Source of the DNA: Acidobacteriota bacterium
GTDB lineage: Bacteria > Acidobacteriota > Blastocatellia > RBC074
Direction: 5' to 3'
Length of the DNA: 64,000 bases
Assembly (NCBI GenBank): GCA_016196035.1
Contig: JACPYM010000006.1
Coordinates: 62,001 to 126,000, forward strand
Shown here piece after piece: positions 54,229-63,700 of the stretch. Every line of letters begins with the position of its first letter. Positions within the stretch are counted from its first letter, which is position 1. A program made the position numbers and the translations under genes. The notes beneath the pieces were generated by a model, which saw only the letters and a list, made by a program, of their open reading frames with translations, was not told the DNA's origin and ran no database searches.

Positions 54229-55119
54229 ATGGGACATTCACATTCACATTCGCCCGCTGCCGGGAACAATAAGAAACTGGCCTTTGTTTTCGGTCTTACG
54301 CTGTTTTACTTGATCGCCGAAGTGATTGGCGGCTTCCTTACTCACAGCCTCGCGTTGCTGGCCGACGCCGGGCACATGCTGACCGATGTGGCCGGATTGG
54401 GATTGGCGCTCTTTGCTATAAAATTCGCCGAACGCCCCGCAACGCCTGAACGCACTTATGGTTTCTACCGCGTCGAGATTCTGGCCGCCGTCATCAATGC
54501 CGTCGTGCTGCTTGGTATCTCGCTCTTCGTACTCTATGAAGCATTCGAACGCTTCCGCAATCCGCCTCAAGTGGAAAGTAAAGCGATGCTGCTTGTTGCT
54601 GTGTTTGGTCTTGTCGTTAACATCGCAGGCTTTCTGATTCTGCGCGAAGGCTCGCAAGCGAGCCTGAATATGAGGGGCGCGTACTTTGAGGTGCTCTCCG
54701 ATATGTTGACCTCTATCGGTGTCATCATCGCGGGCGCGGTGATGTGGGCGACGGGCTGGTATTACGCCGATCCGCTGATTTCCGCAGGCATTGGGTTGTT
54801 CATCTTCCCGCGCACTTGGGTCTTGTTGAAAGAAGCGGTCGGCGTGCTGCTCGAAGGCGTGCCCGCTGAGGTGAACCTGACGGCATTGCGTGAAGCTATC
54901 GGCAAAGTTGCCGGTGTTGCCGGTGTTCACGATCTGCACGTCTGGTCGCTCACTTCCGGCGTCAACGCGCTGAGCGTGCATACGGTGCTGGCTGACGGCG
55001 CAAAGCACGATGAAGTGCTCGCAGCCGTGCGTGAATGTGTCACGCACGATTTCAAGATCGCGCACGCCACGGTACAGGTAGAGAGCAAAGGCTGCGCTGA
55101 ACACGAAACGCATCTGTGA
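54229..55119 (+). CDS. czcD: Zinc/cadmium CDF exporter (CzcD type)
   Basis: 296 residues. The His-rich start MGHSHSHSP, six helices, site A residues in ADAGHMLTD and YFEVLSDMLTS, and a cytoplasmic C-terminal domain with VAGVHDLHVWSLTSGVNALSVH. This is the proton-coupled export family for Zn, Cd and Co across the inner membrane. The second site reads E-x3-D instead of H-x3-D, as in some CzcD proteins. It is 34 bp from the previous CDF-like gene and 13 bp from the sensor-kinase gene. Confidence 0.92.
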   Translation: MGHSHSHSPAAGNNKKLAFVFGLTLFYLIAEVIGGFLTHSLALLADAGHMLTDVAGLGLALFAIKFAERPATPERTYGFYRVEILAAVINAVVLLGISLFVLYEAFERFRNPPQVESKAMLLVAVFGLVVNIAGFLILREGSQASLNMRGAYFEVLSDMLTSIGVIIAGAVMWATGWYYADPLISAGIGLFIFPRTWVLLKEAVGVLLEGVPAEVNLTALREAIGKVAGVAGVHDLHVWSLTSGVNALSVHTVLADGAKHDEVLAAVRECVTHDFKIAHATVQVESKGCAEHETHL

Positions 55120-55132
55120 GGAGTAATTTGCG

Positions 55133-56647
55133 ATGAAAGAATGGCTCAACCCCTTTTCCAGCTTTCGCGCGCGAATCGTCTTTTTCGTGCTGCTCGTATT
55201 GGCGGTGACGATCCTCGTGCTCTTTTTCATCAACCGCCAGTCGGAACAGCGCATTACGCGGCTGGTGGCGGAGCACCTCAAGGACACCTCGCTGGCAGTA
55301 GACCTGGCGCAGACTTCGTTCACTGGCGACAAGTACCTCTACCAACTCATCCCGCAGGATGGACGGCTGGGCATTGGCCTGGACGAAAGCCATGTCATCC
55401 ATCGCATCATCGTCGCTGCTGCGAACGGGCGCATCATAGACAGTTCGGAACGTGACGACATTGACCAAACGATTCAGCAAGTGCTCGGCGCGCTCACGCC
55501 CGCGCCGTTTGCCATACCGCCGCGCAGCGCGACGACGGATGGCCGCGAGCCGGAGCAAGTGTTCACCTATCCGGTCGAGACTGAAAAAGGCAAGCGCCGC
55601 GTCGTCATCATCATTTCACCGCATCGCTTGAGCGAGATCGTGCGCGAAGAAGGGCGTAAACGCTGGCTCGGCATTACGCTGCTCGGCCTGCTGCTCGTGC
55701 TAACCGTGGCCTTTGCAAGCTGGCGCTTCACGCATCCCATCCGCGCGTTGATGAACGCGGCAGCGCGCGTTTCAGCCGGGGATTTCGATTTCAACGTGAC
55801 CATCAAGCGCCGCGATGAAATGGGAAGACTGGCGCAAACCTTTAACGAGATGCTGGCCGGGCTGCGCGGCAAACGCGAACTGGAAGAGAAATTGCAACGC
55901 GCGGAACGCTCCGCGCTCACTGGCCGTATCGCTTCCGGCATCGCGCACGAAATTCGCAATCCGCTCAGCTTCATCAGCCTTTCGGTGGATTACCTGCGCG
56001 ACAAATTTGCGCCCACAGCCGAAGCCGCGCGCCACGACTACACAAAACTTATTGACAGCGTCAAAGAAGAGATTCTGCGGCTCAACGGAATGGTCAGCGA
56101 CTTTTTGAATTTCGGTCGCCCGGCGCGGCTCAAGCTGCGTGAACTCGACGCCCGCGCATTGGTTGAGGAAGTGCTTGTGCTTGTGCGCGCCAAAGCCGAG
56201 CAACAAAACGTGCGCGTGAGTGTGCAGGAAGTGACCAGTGATGAACGCGGCGAAGCGTTCGACACGCATCTGAAAGCCGATGCCGAGCAACTGAAAACCT
56301 GCTTCTCGAACATCGCTATCAATGCCGTGCAAGCAATGACCGACGGCGGCGAACTCAAACTTACGCTGCACCCACAGCCGCACAACATCCGCATCGAGTT
56401 TGCCGATACCGGTCCCGGCATTGCGCCGGAAGCGTTGGGCCAAATCTTTGAGCCGTACTTTTCAACCAAGGAAACAGGCATCGGGCTGGGGCTGGCGCTC
56501 ACCAGAAAACTGATTGAGGATCACGGCGGGCAGATTCTCGTAAGCAGCGAGGTCGGGGCCGGGACAACTTTCACCATCACTCTGCCGCGCGCGCCTGCGG
56601 AGCATCCGCAAGCTGCTGGATTGCCGCAAACTGTCGTCTCAATTTGA
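55133..56647 (+). CDS. Orphan NtrB/ZraS-type sensor histidine kinase
   Basis: 504 residues. Two membrane helices (about 13-35 and 183-203) flank a periplasmic sensor. HAMP follows (about 205-255), then H272 in IASGIAHEIRNPLSFISLSV and an ATPase with N box (FSNIAINAVQAMTD), G1 (FADTGPGIAPEALG) and G2 (GIGLGLALTRKL). Kinases of this type normally pair with a sigma-54 activator encoded next door. Here the next gene is convergent and unrelated, so the partner is missing from this locus. It likely senses metal for the efflux genes upstream. Confidence 0.9.
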   Translation: MKEWLNPFSSFRARIVFFVLLVLAVTILVLFFINRQSEQRITRLVAEHLKDTSLAVDLAQTSFTGDKYLYQLIPQDGRLGIGLDESHVIHRIIVAAANGRIIDSSERDDIDQTIQQVLGALTPAPFAIPPRSATTDGREPEQVFTYPVETEKGKRRVVIIISPHRLSEIVREEGRKRWLGITLLGLLLVLTVAFASWRFTHPIRALMNAAARVSAGDFDFNVTIKRRDEMGRLAQTFNEMLAGLRGKRELEEKLQRAERSALTGRIASGIAHEIRNPLSFISLSVDYLRDKFAPTAEAARHDYTKLIDSVKEEILRLNGMVSDFLNFGRPARLKLRELDARALVEEVLVLVRAKAEQQNVRVSVQEVTSDERGEAFDTHLKADAEQLKTCFSNIAINAVQAMTDGGELKLTLHPQPHNIRIEFADTGPGIAPEALGQIFEPYFSTKETGIGLGLALTRKLIEDHGGQILVSSEVGAGTTFTITLPRAPAEHPQAAGLPQTVVSI

Positions 56648-56677
56648 CCAGGCACGATCAGTGCTTGCGAACGGGTT

Positions 56678-57946
56678 TTAACGTTGTTCGATGCGATATA
56701 GATGCGTCCGCGTGCGCAGGTAAAAGGCCTTGCCCACAATGGCGGGCGAAGCGAGAAAGCCCTCGTCCAATTTATTCTCGGCCAGCTTTTCAAACGCGCG
56801 GCCCGGCTTGAGCACGGTCGTTTTGCCCTCTTCGCTAAACAGCCAAATCTTGCCGTCGGCGTAAACGGGCGAGGCCGAATACTCGCCGCCGATGCGCTCT
56901 TGCCAGACCTGCGCGCCGGTCTTGGCCTCGATGCAACTGGCGATGCCGGTGTCGCCGATCATGTAAATCAAATCGTCAATCAACAAAATCGAAGGCTTAT
57001 TCGACACGCCGCGCTTGACCCGCCACGCGACGTAAGAATCGTCGAGCAAGCCGTTGCCGCCCGTGCGCACAGCGAAAAGCTGTCCAGTGGAAAAACCGGT
57101 CGGAAAGAAAATCATCCCGAAGCCGAGCACGGGCCGCGTGCTGGCCGAATGTTGCGCGCGCTCTTCGACACGCCAGAGTTCTTTGCCGGTGAAAGGGTCA
57201 TAAGAATAGGCCGCCTTCGCGCCGAGGCTGATCATTTCCCAACGGCCATTGATTTGCGCGACCTGGGGCGTGGCAAAGGCTTTGCGCAGATCGCCATCCG
57301 CCGCCGGTTTGCCATTGGGTTGCAAGTCTTGAAAATCAATCGAACGCTTGGTCTGCCAGACCGTCTTGCCTGTCTTCTTATCCAGCGCCACGACGTATTG
57401 CCGGTCGCTGCCGTCGAAATGCATCAGCAACAGGTTCTGAAAAATCACGGGCGATGAACCCGAACCGCGAAAGTGGTTGCACTCAAAATCCGTGCGTTGC
57501 CACAGCACTTTGAACGTCTTCGTATCCAGACAGGCCGTGCCCGGCGAACCGAAGGTGAGGTAAACGCGCCCGGCTTCGATGGCGGGCGTCGGCGAGGCGT
57601 AGGTGTTGAAGGGATGCGCGTATTGCGGCTCGGCGACGTCAAAGAGTTTGAGGTCTTTGATGATCTTGCCGGTGTCGCGGTCAAGGCACAGCGCGTAAAG
57701 TTGGCGGCCATCTTTCGCCGCCGTCGTCAACCAGATTTGCTTGCCGAAAATGACGGGCGAAGACCAGCCGCGGTCGTGAATAGCCGTTTTCCAGGTGACG
57801 TTTTGCGCCTCGCTCCAAGTCAGCGGCAAACCCGTCGCGTCGGAATGGCCGGTGCCATCGGGGCCGCGAAACTGCGGCCAGTTATCGCTGGCAGAGGCGA
57901 ACAGTGAAAAGCTAATTAGCAGGATTACAGGGACGATTCGTTTCAT
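56678..57946 (-). CDS. Exported PQQ-type beta-propeller protein
   Basis: 422 residues from the ATG at 57946 (GAGGA upstream), with a signal peptide ending ASA. The text NWPQFRGPDGTG and repeats with WxxxxG..G (ALDKKTGKTVWQTK, CLDRDTGKIIKDL, EAKTGAQVWQERI) define a PQQ-enzyme-like eight-blade propeller without the catalytic parts of a quinoprotein dehydrogenase. It may be a BamB-like or ligand-binding protein. Its 3' end is present a second time at 46078-46257. It converges with the sensor-kinase gene, only 30 bp apart. Confidence 0.88.
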   Translation of the reverse strand: MKRIVPVILLISFSLFASASDNWPQFRGPDGTGHSDATGLPLTWSEAQNVTWKTAIHDRGWSSPVIFGKQIWLTTAAKDGRQLYALCLDRDTGKIIKDLKLFDVAEPQYAHPFNTYASPTPAIEAGRVYLTFGSPGTACLDTKTFKVLWQRTDFECNHFRGSGSSPVIFQNLLLMHFDGSDRQYVVALDKKTGKTVWQTKRSIDFQDLQPNGKPAADGDLRKAFATPQVAQINGRWEMISLGAKAAYSYDPFTGKELWRVEERAQHSASTRPVLGFGMIFFPTGFSTGQLFAVRTGGNGLLDDSYVAWRVKRGVSNKPSILLIDDLIYMIGDTGIASCIEAKTGAQVWQERIGGEYSASPVYADGKIWLFSEEGKTTVLKPGRAFEKLAENKLDEGFLASPAIVGKAFYLRTRTHLYRIEQR

Positions 57947-58007
57947 CATTTCCTCGCTTACGTTGCGCCAAACTTTGGCAGGCTTCGTTAGAGCGGTTTG
58001 CAATTGC

Positions 58008-58147
58008 GTTTATGGGAGCGCGTTGTGCCGGGACGGTACCGCGCGCGTGAGCAAGCGGCGCCTCAAGCTTACGCCGTTGGCTGAGCCGCCCAGGTGCCGC
58101 TTGCTCACGCGCGCGGTACCGTCCCGGCACAACGCGCTCCCATAAAC
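58008..58147. repeat. GGTACCG-family inverted repeat with 56-bp arms
   Basis: Arms 58008-58063 and 58092-58147 are complementary with one mismatch. The core motif GGTACCGCGCGCGTGAGC and its complement also appear at 13990-14138 and 2134-2162. It fills much of the 413-bp divergent gap between the propeller gene and the isomerase gene. No gene is seen in the rest (58148-58359). Confidence 0.9.
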
Positions 58148-58359
58148 TGATGTGAAAACCGATCTAAGCGACGCGCTGCAAACGCGGGCCGGATGATACT
58201 GGCGCACCGGATTCGGCGCAAATTTTCAGCTTCAAGGCCAAGCAGCAGCCAAAAACCGCCAAGCCGGGCTTTACCCGCTGGCAGCGATTGCGCAATATAG
58301 CCGCCAGCAATTGCAGACAAACCGCTTTTCCATCAAGCTCAACACAGGAGACCACATCT

Positions 58360-59202
58360 ATGCTCAATCGCAGAAGCTTTTTACAAACTGCTGCTGTCGG
58401 CACGCTCGGCGCGGCCCTCACGCAGCGTTTCGCCAACGTCGCCAGCGCGCGCAAACTGTCCAAGATCGGCGTCCAGCTTTACACCGTGCGCAACGAAATG
58501 GCCAAAGATTTTGAAGGCACCATCGCTAAAGTCGCCGCGCTCGGTTACCAACAAGTCGAATTCGCCGGCTATTACAACCGCACGCCGGAGCAAGTCAAAG
58601 CGGTGCTCGCCAAAAACAAATTGGAAGCACCCTCTGTGCACGTCGCGCTCAAAGAGCTGCGCGAAAATCTGGACAAGGCCGTCGAAACCGCGCAAGCCGT
58701 CGGGCATAAACTGGTCGTCTGTCCTTTCGTCATGCCCGAAGAGCGCAAAACGCTCGCCGATTTCAAAGCGCACGCCGCCGTGTTGAACAAAGCCGCCACG
58801 GCATTCAAAAAAGTCGGCATTGAGTTCGGCTATCACAACCACGACTTTGAATTCATGCCCATCGAAGGCCAATTGCCAATGGATTTGCTGCTGGCCGAGA
58901 CTGACCCGAAGCTGGTTAAATTCGAACTCGATTTGTTTTGGATCATCAAAGCCAAGCACGACCCGCTGGCCTTTTTCGCCAAAAACCCAGGCCGCGTCAT
59001 TGCCTATCACGTCAAAGATATGGCCAAGGACAAAGAGGTCTTTACCGAGGTCGGACAAGGGCGCATTGATTTCAAACCGCTGCTGGCCAAAGCCAATCAG
59101 GCAGGCGCGAAGTATTTCTTCGTCGAGCAGGATCAATGTCCCGGCCCGCCGCTCGACAGTTTGAAGATCAGTTTCGATTACTTGAAGAATTTGAATTTCT
59201 AG
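58360..59202 (+). CDS. TAT-exported sugar-phosphate isomerase/epimerase-like TIM barrel
   Basis: 280 residues from the ATG at 58360 (CAGGAG upstream). TAT signal NRRSFLQTAAVGTLGAAL. The AP-endonuclease-2-like TIM barrel has YQQVEFAGYY, FGYHNHDFEF (metal His), KFELDLFWI (metal Glu/Asp), AYHVKDM and FVEQDQCPGP, all typical metal-site strands. Such exported proteins are common in acidobacteria and probably isomerise or bind sugars in the periplasm. It stands alone, followed by a 106-bp palindrome. Confidence 0.9.
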   Translation: MLNRRSFLQTAAVGTLGAALTQRFANVASARKLSKIGVQLYTVRNEMAKDFEGTIAKVAALGYQQVEFAGYYNRTPEQVKAVLAKNKLEAPSVHVALKELRENLDKAVETAQAVGHKLVVCPFVMPEERKTLADFKAHAAVLNKAATAFKKVGIEFGYHNHDFEFMPIEGQLPMDLLLAETDPKLVKFELDLFWIIKAKHDPLAFFAKNPGRVIAYHVKDMAKDKEVFTEVGQGRIDFKPLLAKANQAGAKYFFVEQDQCPGPPLDSLKISFDYLKNLNF

Positions 59203-59218
59203 CGGTACCGGTTGCACC

Positions 59219-59324
59219 CTGGGTACGCACGCATCCTTGCGTGCGGTCTCGACAGCAGACAGGTTCCTACCGGAAGGAAGAGGTCTGAGGCCAAGCCCGC
59301 ACGCTGGAAGCGGTGCGTACCCAG
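59219..59324. repeat. 106-bp palindromic element, copy downstream of the isomerase gene
   Basis: The ends CTGGGTACGCAC and GTGCGTACCCAG are perfect complements. The inner left arm carries a GCATCCTTGCGTGCG variant, and the centre TTCCTACCGGAAGGAA is palindromic. It starts 16 bp past the isomerase stop codon. Confidence 0.88.
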
Positions 59325-59348
59325 CGGGCGACCATTTCCCTTTTTATC

Positions 59349-60320
59349 GTGCAATCATCTTCCACTTCTGATTCCTCTGGCGCTTCAGCCTTGCGCCAAC
59401 TGCCTGCGCCCTTTGCTGGCCTTTCCAGAGCCGACGCCACGATGCTGACGGTTGTCGTCATTTGGGCGGCCAACATCAGCATCGTCAAAGCCGCGTTGGC
59501 GGGCATCGGGCCGCTGCCCTTCACTGCGGTGCGGTTTACCAGCGCCACTCTTTTGCTGGTCATTGTGCTGCGCGTACAGGCAGGCTCGTGGCGCGTACCC
59601 CGCGCGCTTTGGGGCCGGTTGGTGTTGTTGGGGCTGGTCGGAAACACCGCCTACCAGTTCTTTTTCATACTGGGTTTGTCGCAAACCACTTCGGCCAACA
59701 GCGCCATGATCATGGGCACGACACCGGCCATCATCGCGTTGACGGGCGGCTTGCTGGGCCTGGAAAAATTGACGCGCCACGTCATTGGCGGCGTTACGCT
59801 GGCGCTGGCCGGGGTCGCCATCGTGATGTCGCGGCAAGGCGCGGCGGTTTCGGCCCAAACGCTGCACGGCGATCTGTTGATGCTGTGCGCCGTGTTTTGT
59901 TGGACGGCGTATGTCTTGGGCATGCGCACGCTGGGCGGGCAAATCTCTTCGTTGGGCGCAACCACGTTTACGCTGCTGACCGGCACCCCCGGCTTGGTTT
60001 TGCTCGGCTCATCCGGCTTGCGACAAGTGCAATGGGCGCGCTTGCCCGCCAGCGTCTGGTTCGGGCTGGCCTATTCATCATTGCTGGCGCTGGTCGTTGG
60101 TTACGTGCTGTATAACAGCAACATCAAACGCATTGGCGGCGTGCGCACCGGCGTTTATAGTTGCGCGATTCCGCTGTTGGCGACGCTGATCGCCTGGCCG
60201 GTGTTGGGCGAACGTCCGCATTGGTGGCACGCCGTGGGCGGAACGTTGATCATCGGCGGCGTGTTGCTGGCGCGGCGTGAGACGAAAGAAGAAGAGAGTG
60301 GCACGCTGTCCAGCCAGTGA
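59349..60320 (+). CDS. EamA-family (DMT) transporter
   Basis: About 323 residues with ten helices in two EamA repeats (VVVIWAANISIVKAAL first; second starting DLLMLCAVFCWTAYVLGMR). GNTAYQFFFILGLSQTTSANSAMI and SLLALVVGYVLYNSNIKRIG are typical of drug/metabolite exporters. The start is uncertain. An earlier frame start at 59313 lies inside the palindromic element and is rejected; the GTG at 59349 and the ATG at 59442 are both possible, and neither has a strong RBS. Substrate unknown. Confidence 0.85.
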   Translation: MQSSSTSDSSGASALRQLPAPFAGLSRADATMLTVVVIWAANISIVKAALAGIGPLPFTAVRFTSATLLLVIVLRVQAGSWRVPRALWGRLVLLGLVGNTAYQFFFILGLSQTTSANSAMIMGTTPAIIALTGGLLGLEKLTRHVIGGVTLALAGVAIVMSRQGAAVSAQTLHGDLLMLCAVFCWTAYVLGMRTLGGQISSLGATTFTLLTGTPGLVLLGSSGLRQVQWARLPASVWFGLAYSSLLALVVGYVLYNSNIKRIGGVRTGVYSCAIPLLATLIAWPVLGERPHWWHAVGGTLIIGGVLLARRETKEEESGTLSSQ

Positions 60321-60476
60321 ACATTGCCCGCGCAGTTCGCCTTTTGCCAAGTCGCTTAATACAAGAAAAACTAAATTTTCTGGCATTTACCTCTTCGCCG
60401 CAGAGCGGCGAAAACAATTTTCAAAGCACGAGATAACTTAGTTTCTCGTGTACTTAATTGGGTTCCATAAAGTACG

Positions 60477-60553
60477 CCCTGATTCCTGAATCCTGGTTCC
60501 TGAATCCTGTTCCCGTAAAACAGGGGTCAGGAACCAGGATTCAGGAATCAGGG
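60477..60553. repeat. Inverted repeat with 27-bp perfect arms (ATTCCTGAATCC type)
   Basis: Arms 60477-60503 and 60527-60553 are exact complements. Each is built of short ATCCTG/TTCCTGA repeats. It lies in the 395-bp gap between the EamA gene and the TPR gene, which otherwise holds no gene. A smaller CACGAGA...TCTCGTG hairpin lies at 60427-60450. Confidence 0.85.
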
Positions 60554-60715
60554 AATCGCTCTGAGTTGCGTTGCTGAAGACTTGGCAAAAGCCCTGCTGC
60601 AATGCCCGCCGCTCTTCGGCAGCTTTGCGTTCCAAGCCAGACAGGGCTTACTATGACGCATCTTCAGTAACTTGTTCTCCCCCAAACAATGTTGGCGCGC
60701 GTTGAGCAGAGGTTC

Positions 60716-63700
60716 ATGAACTTTCGACGGAAACAAATTGCGGGAAAGATGCGGTTGGGGTTATTGCTCTCACTATTGCTGTTGGCCCAAGCCGCGCGTG
60801 CGCAAACCACCAATCCACCGGCCCCAGCGCCGCGCGCGCTCAATGACATTCTGGCGCTTGAAGACCCGGCGGCCCGGCTCACCTCGCTGCAACAATTCCT
60901 GAAAACCAATGCCACGGGCGAAGCGGCGCTGACGGCGCGTGAGGCCGTCGTTTTCAGCTACTCGCAAATCGGCGAGGCACAACTCAACGACAACAACATC
61001 GAAAAAGCCGTCGAAGCCTTTCAACGCGCGATCAAAGCCTTGCCCAAACAAGTCAGCGATCAATTTTTTGAAGACACCGTCGTCAAGATTCCGATGGCCG
61101 TCTCGACGCGCGGCTATCGCGCCGAGGCCGTCACGCTGGGCAAGCTGCTCGAAACGCGCTTTGCCAACGAGGCTGAGCGGCTGGCCGCGCTGGGCGAGTA
61201 TTACCTGAGCATCGAGGCGTCGGGCGAAGCGATCAATACGCTGGAAAACGCGACGCACCTCGCACCCGAAGACGCCCGTTTGCAGCGCGCCTTGGGCGCG
61301 GCCTATCGCATGGGCTTGCGCATCGGCGACGCCATCGCGGCTTATCAATTGGCCGTGCGTTACGACCCCAAAGACCGCCGCGCGTTTTATGATCTGGCGA
61401 ACCTCTACCGCTCGCAGGGCGCGTATGAAGACGCGTTGAAGCTGTATCAAAAACAATTGGAGATTGATCCGAAGCATACGGCTTCGCACAAAGGTCTGGC
61501 GCTGGCTTACACCGCGTTGGGCAAAGAAGACGAAGCCACCGCCGCGCTCAATCAGGTGCGCGACCTGCGCGGATCGAGCGACGAGATTCGCCAGGACATT
61601 CTGTTGCAAACGCAATTGGCGTTTTATTACCTCGCGCAAAACAAGTTGAAAGCCGCGCGCCAGGCCGCCGAGGCCGCCTTGCTGGTCGAACCGCGTTTCA
61701 GTTGGGCGCGCATCGCAGCCGCCGAGGTTGAGCTGGCCGAAGGCAAATACTTTGAGGCCGAGCGGCATTTGCTGGCGGCGCAAAAATACGCCGGCTTCCC
61801 GACGCTGGCGTTCACGCTCGCCAAGCTTTATTTGATTGTCGAAGATTTCGATGGCGCGTCCGAATGGCTGGGCAAGGCCTTTCGCTACTCCGCGCAGGAC
61901 AAATTCACGACGCGGCTGGGCGGCGTGCGCGACGTGCAAGCCGATGAATTGCGCGATCTGCTCGCGCCCGAGCATCAGGCCGCAATCTTCCTGGCCGAGC
62001 CGCCGACCAGCGACGAACTTTTCAAGATTGCCGAATCACTGACCCGCGTGAATGCGCGCCTGACGGATAAGACGCCCGACAACAAGACCGCCGCGCCCGC
62101 TGCAAAAGAGACTGGCAAAGAAAACAATCCCGACTTGCTCGAACAATCCGCCCGCACCTTTGTCGAAGCCGAGGGCACGCGCCGTTCGTTCCGCGCGCTG
62201 TACATGGCGCGACGGCTGGCACAAGCCGGGAAAGCCCTGCCGCTAGCCGTTAAATTTGCTGACCAGGCGTTGGAACTTGCGGAGGTGGCGACCGAGGCGG
62301 AAGGCTCCGTGCGCGACTACCCCAACTATGACCGCGAAGGCCGGTTGCGCACCTTCCGGGGCCGCGCTTATGACGCGCGTGGCTGGGCTTTGTTCAAGGC
62401 CAATCAAAATCCCGAAGCGGTGCGCACCTTGAGCCAGGCGGTGTTGACCTACGGCCCGTTACCCGAAGGCAAAGAAGCGTTGCGCCATCTCTCCGCCGCG
62501 AAAGAAGCCGCAGGCGAGCTGCCGGTCGCCTTGGAACTGGCGCTGGCCGCGTATGAAACGCCCGCCGATAAAAACACGGCGGACCTCAACCGCTCGGTGG
62601 TCGAATCGCTTTATCGCAAGGTGCATGGTTCGCTCAACGGCCTGGGTGAAAAACTCGGCCAACCGCTCAGCGCCAAAACCGCCGGGCTGATTGCCGCCGC
62701 CGCCAATGCCGCCAACCACGCGGAAACACAGACACCAACAACGACGGCAGCGAACACCGGCGACCCCGCGCCAACAACGGCCAAGCCCGAATTCAACGTC
62801 AATCAATTGCTGGTCAATCGCCCGAACGAAGCCAATGGCAACGAGCGCCGCCCGGCTTTGTCCACACCCACGCGCGGCAGCGATAGCGGCAAGACAGCGC
62901 AGACCGAAGCGGCCAACCCGCCGTCGGCTGAAAAGTTGCGCGTCGGGCTGTATGGCATTCCGGTCAATCCTAAAACAGCGAATGGAGGCCGACCGAATTT
63001 CCCGTTGCCGCCCCCGCCTAAACCGCAACCGCGCGCCACGCCGGAACCGGCCACCAAGACCGCCGCCGTCAATCCGCCGCCTGCTCCTGCTGCAACGCCA
63101 ATAAAAGAGCCGGTCATTGAAAAGGCTGCGGAACAGCAAGCAGAGAAAGCGCAAGTAGCGGTCATCGCCAAAGAGTTGCCGAAAGAACCAAGCGCGAAAG
63201 AACCAAGCGCGAAAGAACCAAGCGCGAAAGAATTGGCTGCAAAGGAACCGGAAAAACTGCCGGAAAAACTGAAAGAAAATGCCCGCGAAACTGCGCCCGT
63301 AACCACGCCAACGACGACGGCTGAAAACGCTGTGACACTACCGCCCATAACGACGGCCAACACTGAGGCCGCCGCGCGCAATGCTGTGCCCCCTGCTACC
63401 GAAAAAGTAGCCGAGAAAGAACCCGCGCCGACGCTGGCGAGAGCCACTGAAAACGAGCCGGAAAAAGGAGCGGAAAAAGAACCTGAGAAACCGCTTTTCG
63501 TGCCGCCTTCCACGCCGCTAACCGTGCCGGAAATCAGAGCCAACAACGCGTCCGCCGTTGAAACCAGCGCGCCAGCTCCGGCCCAACCTGTGAGCTTGCC
63601 GGAATTGCCGGCGGACAAACCTGTGCAGTTGGCCGTGACTTACGCGCCCGATCCTGCATTTTTCAGACGCTTGCGGCTGGTTCCAGCCGCAGAAGAAGAA

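Noticed and set aside
46258-56677. Integrase, transposase or tRNA attachment site in the island
   Set aside because: No such gene or tRNA is visible within the island or at its ends, so the integration model rests only on the duplicated gene end.
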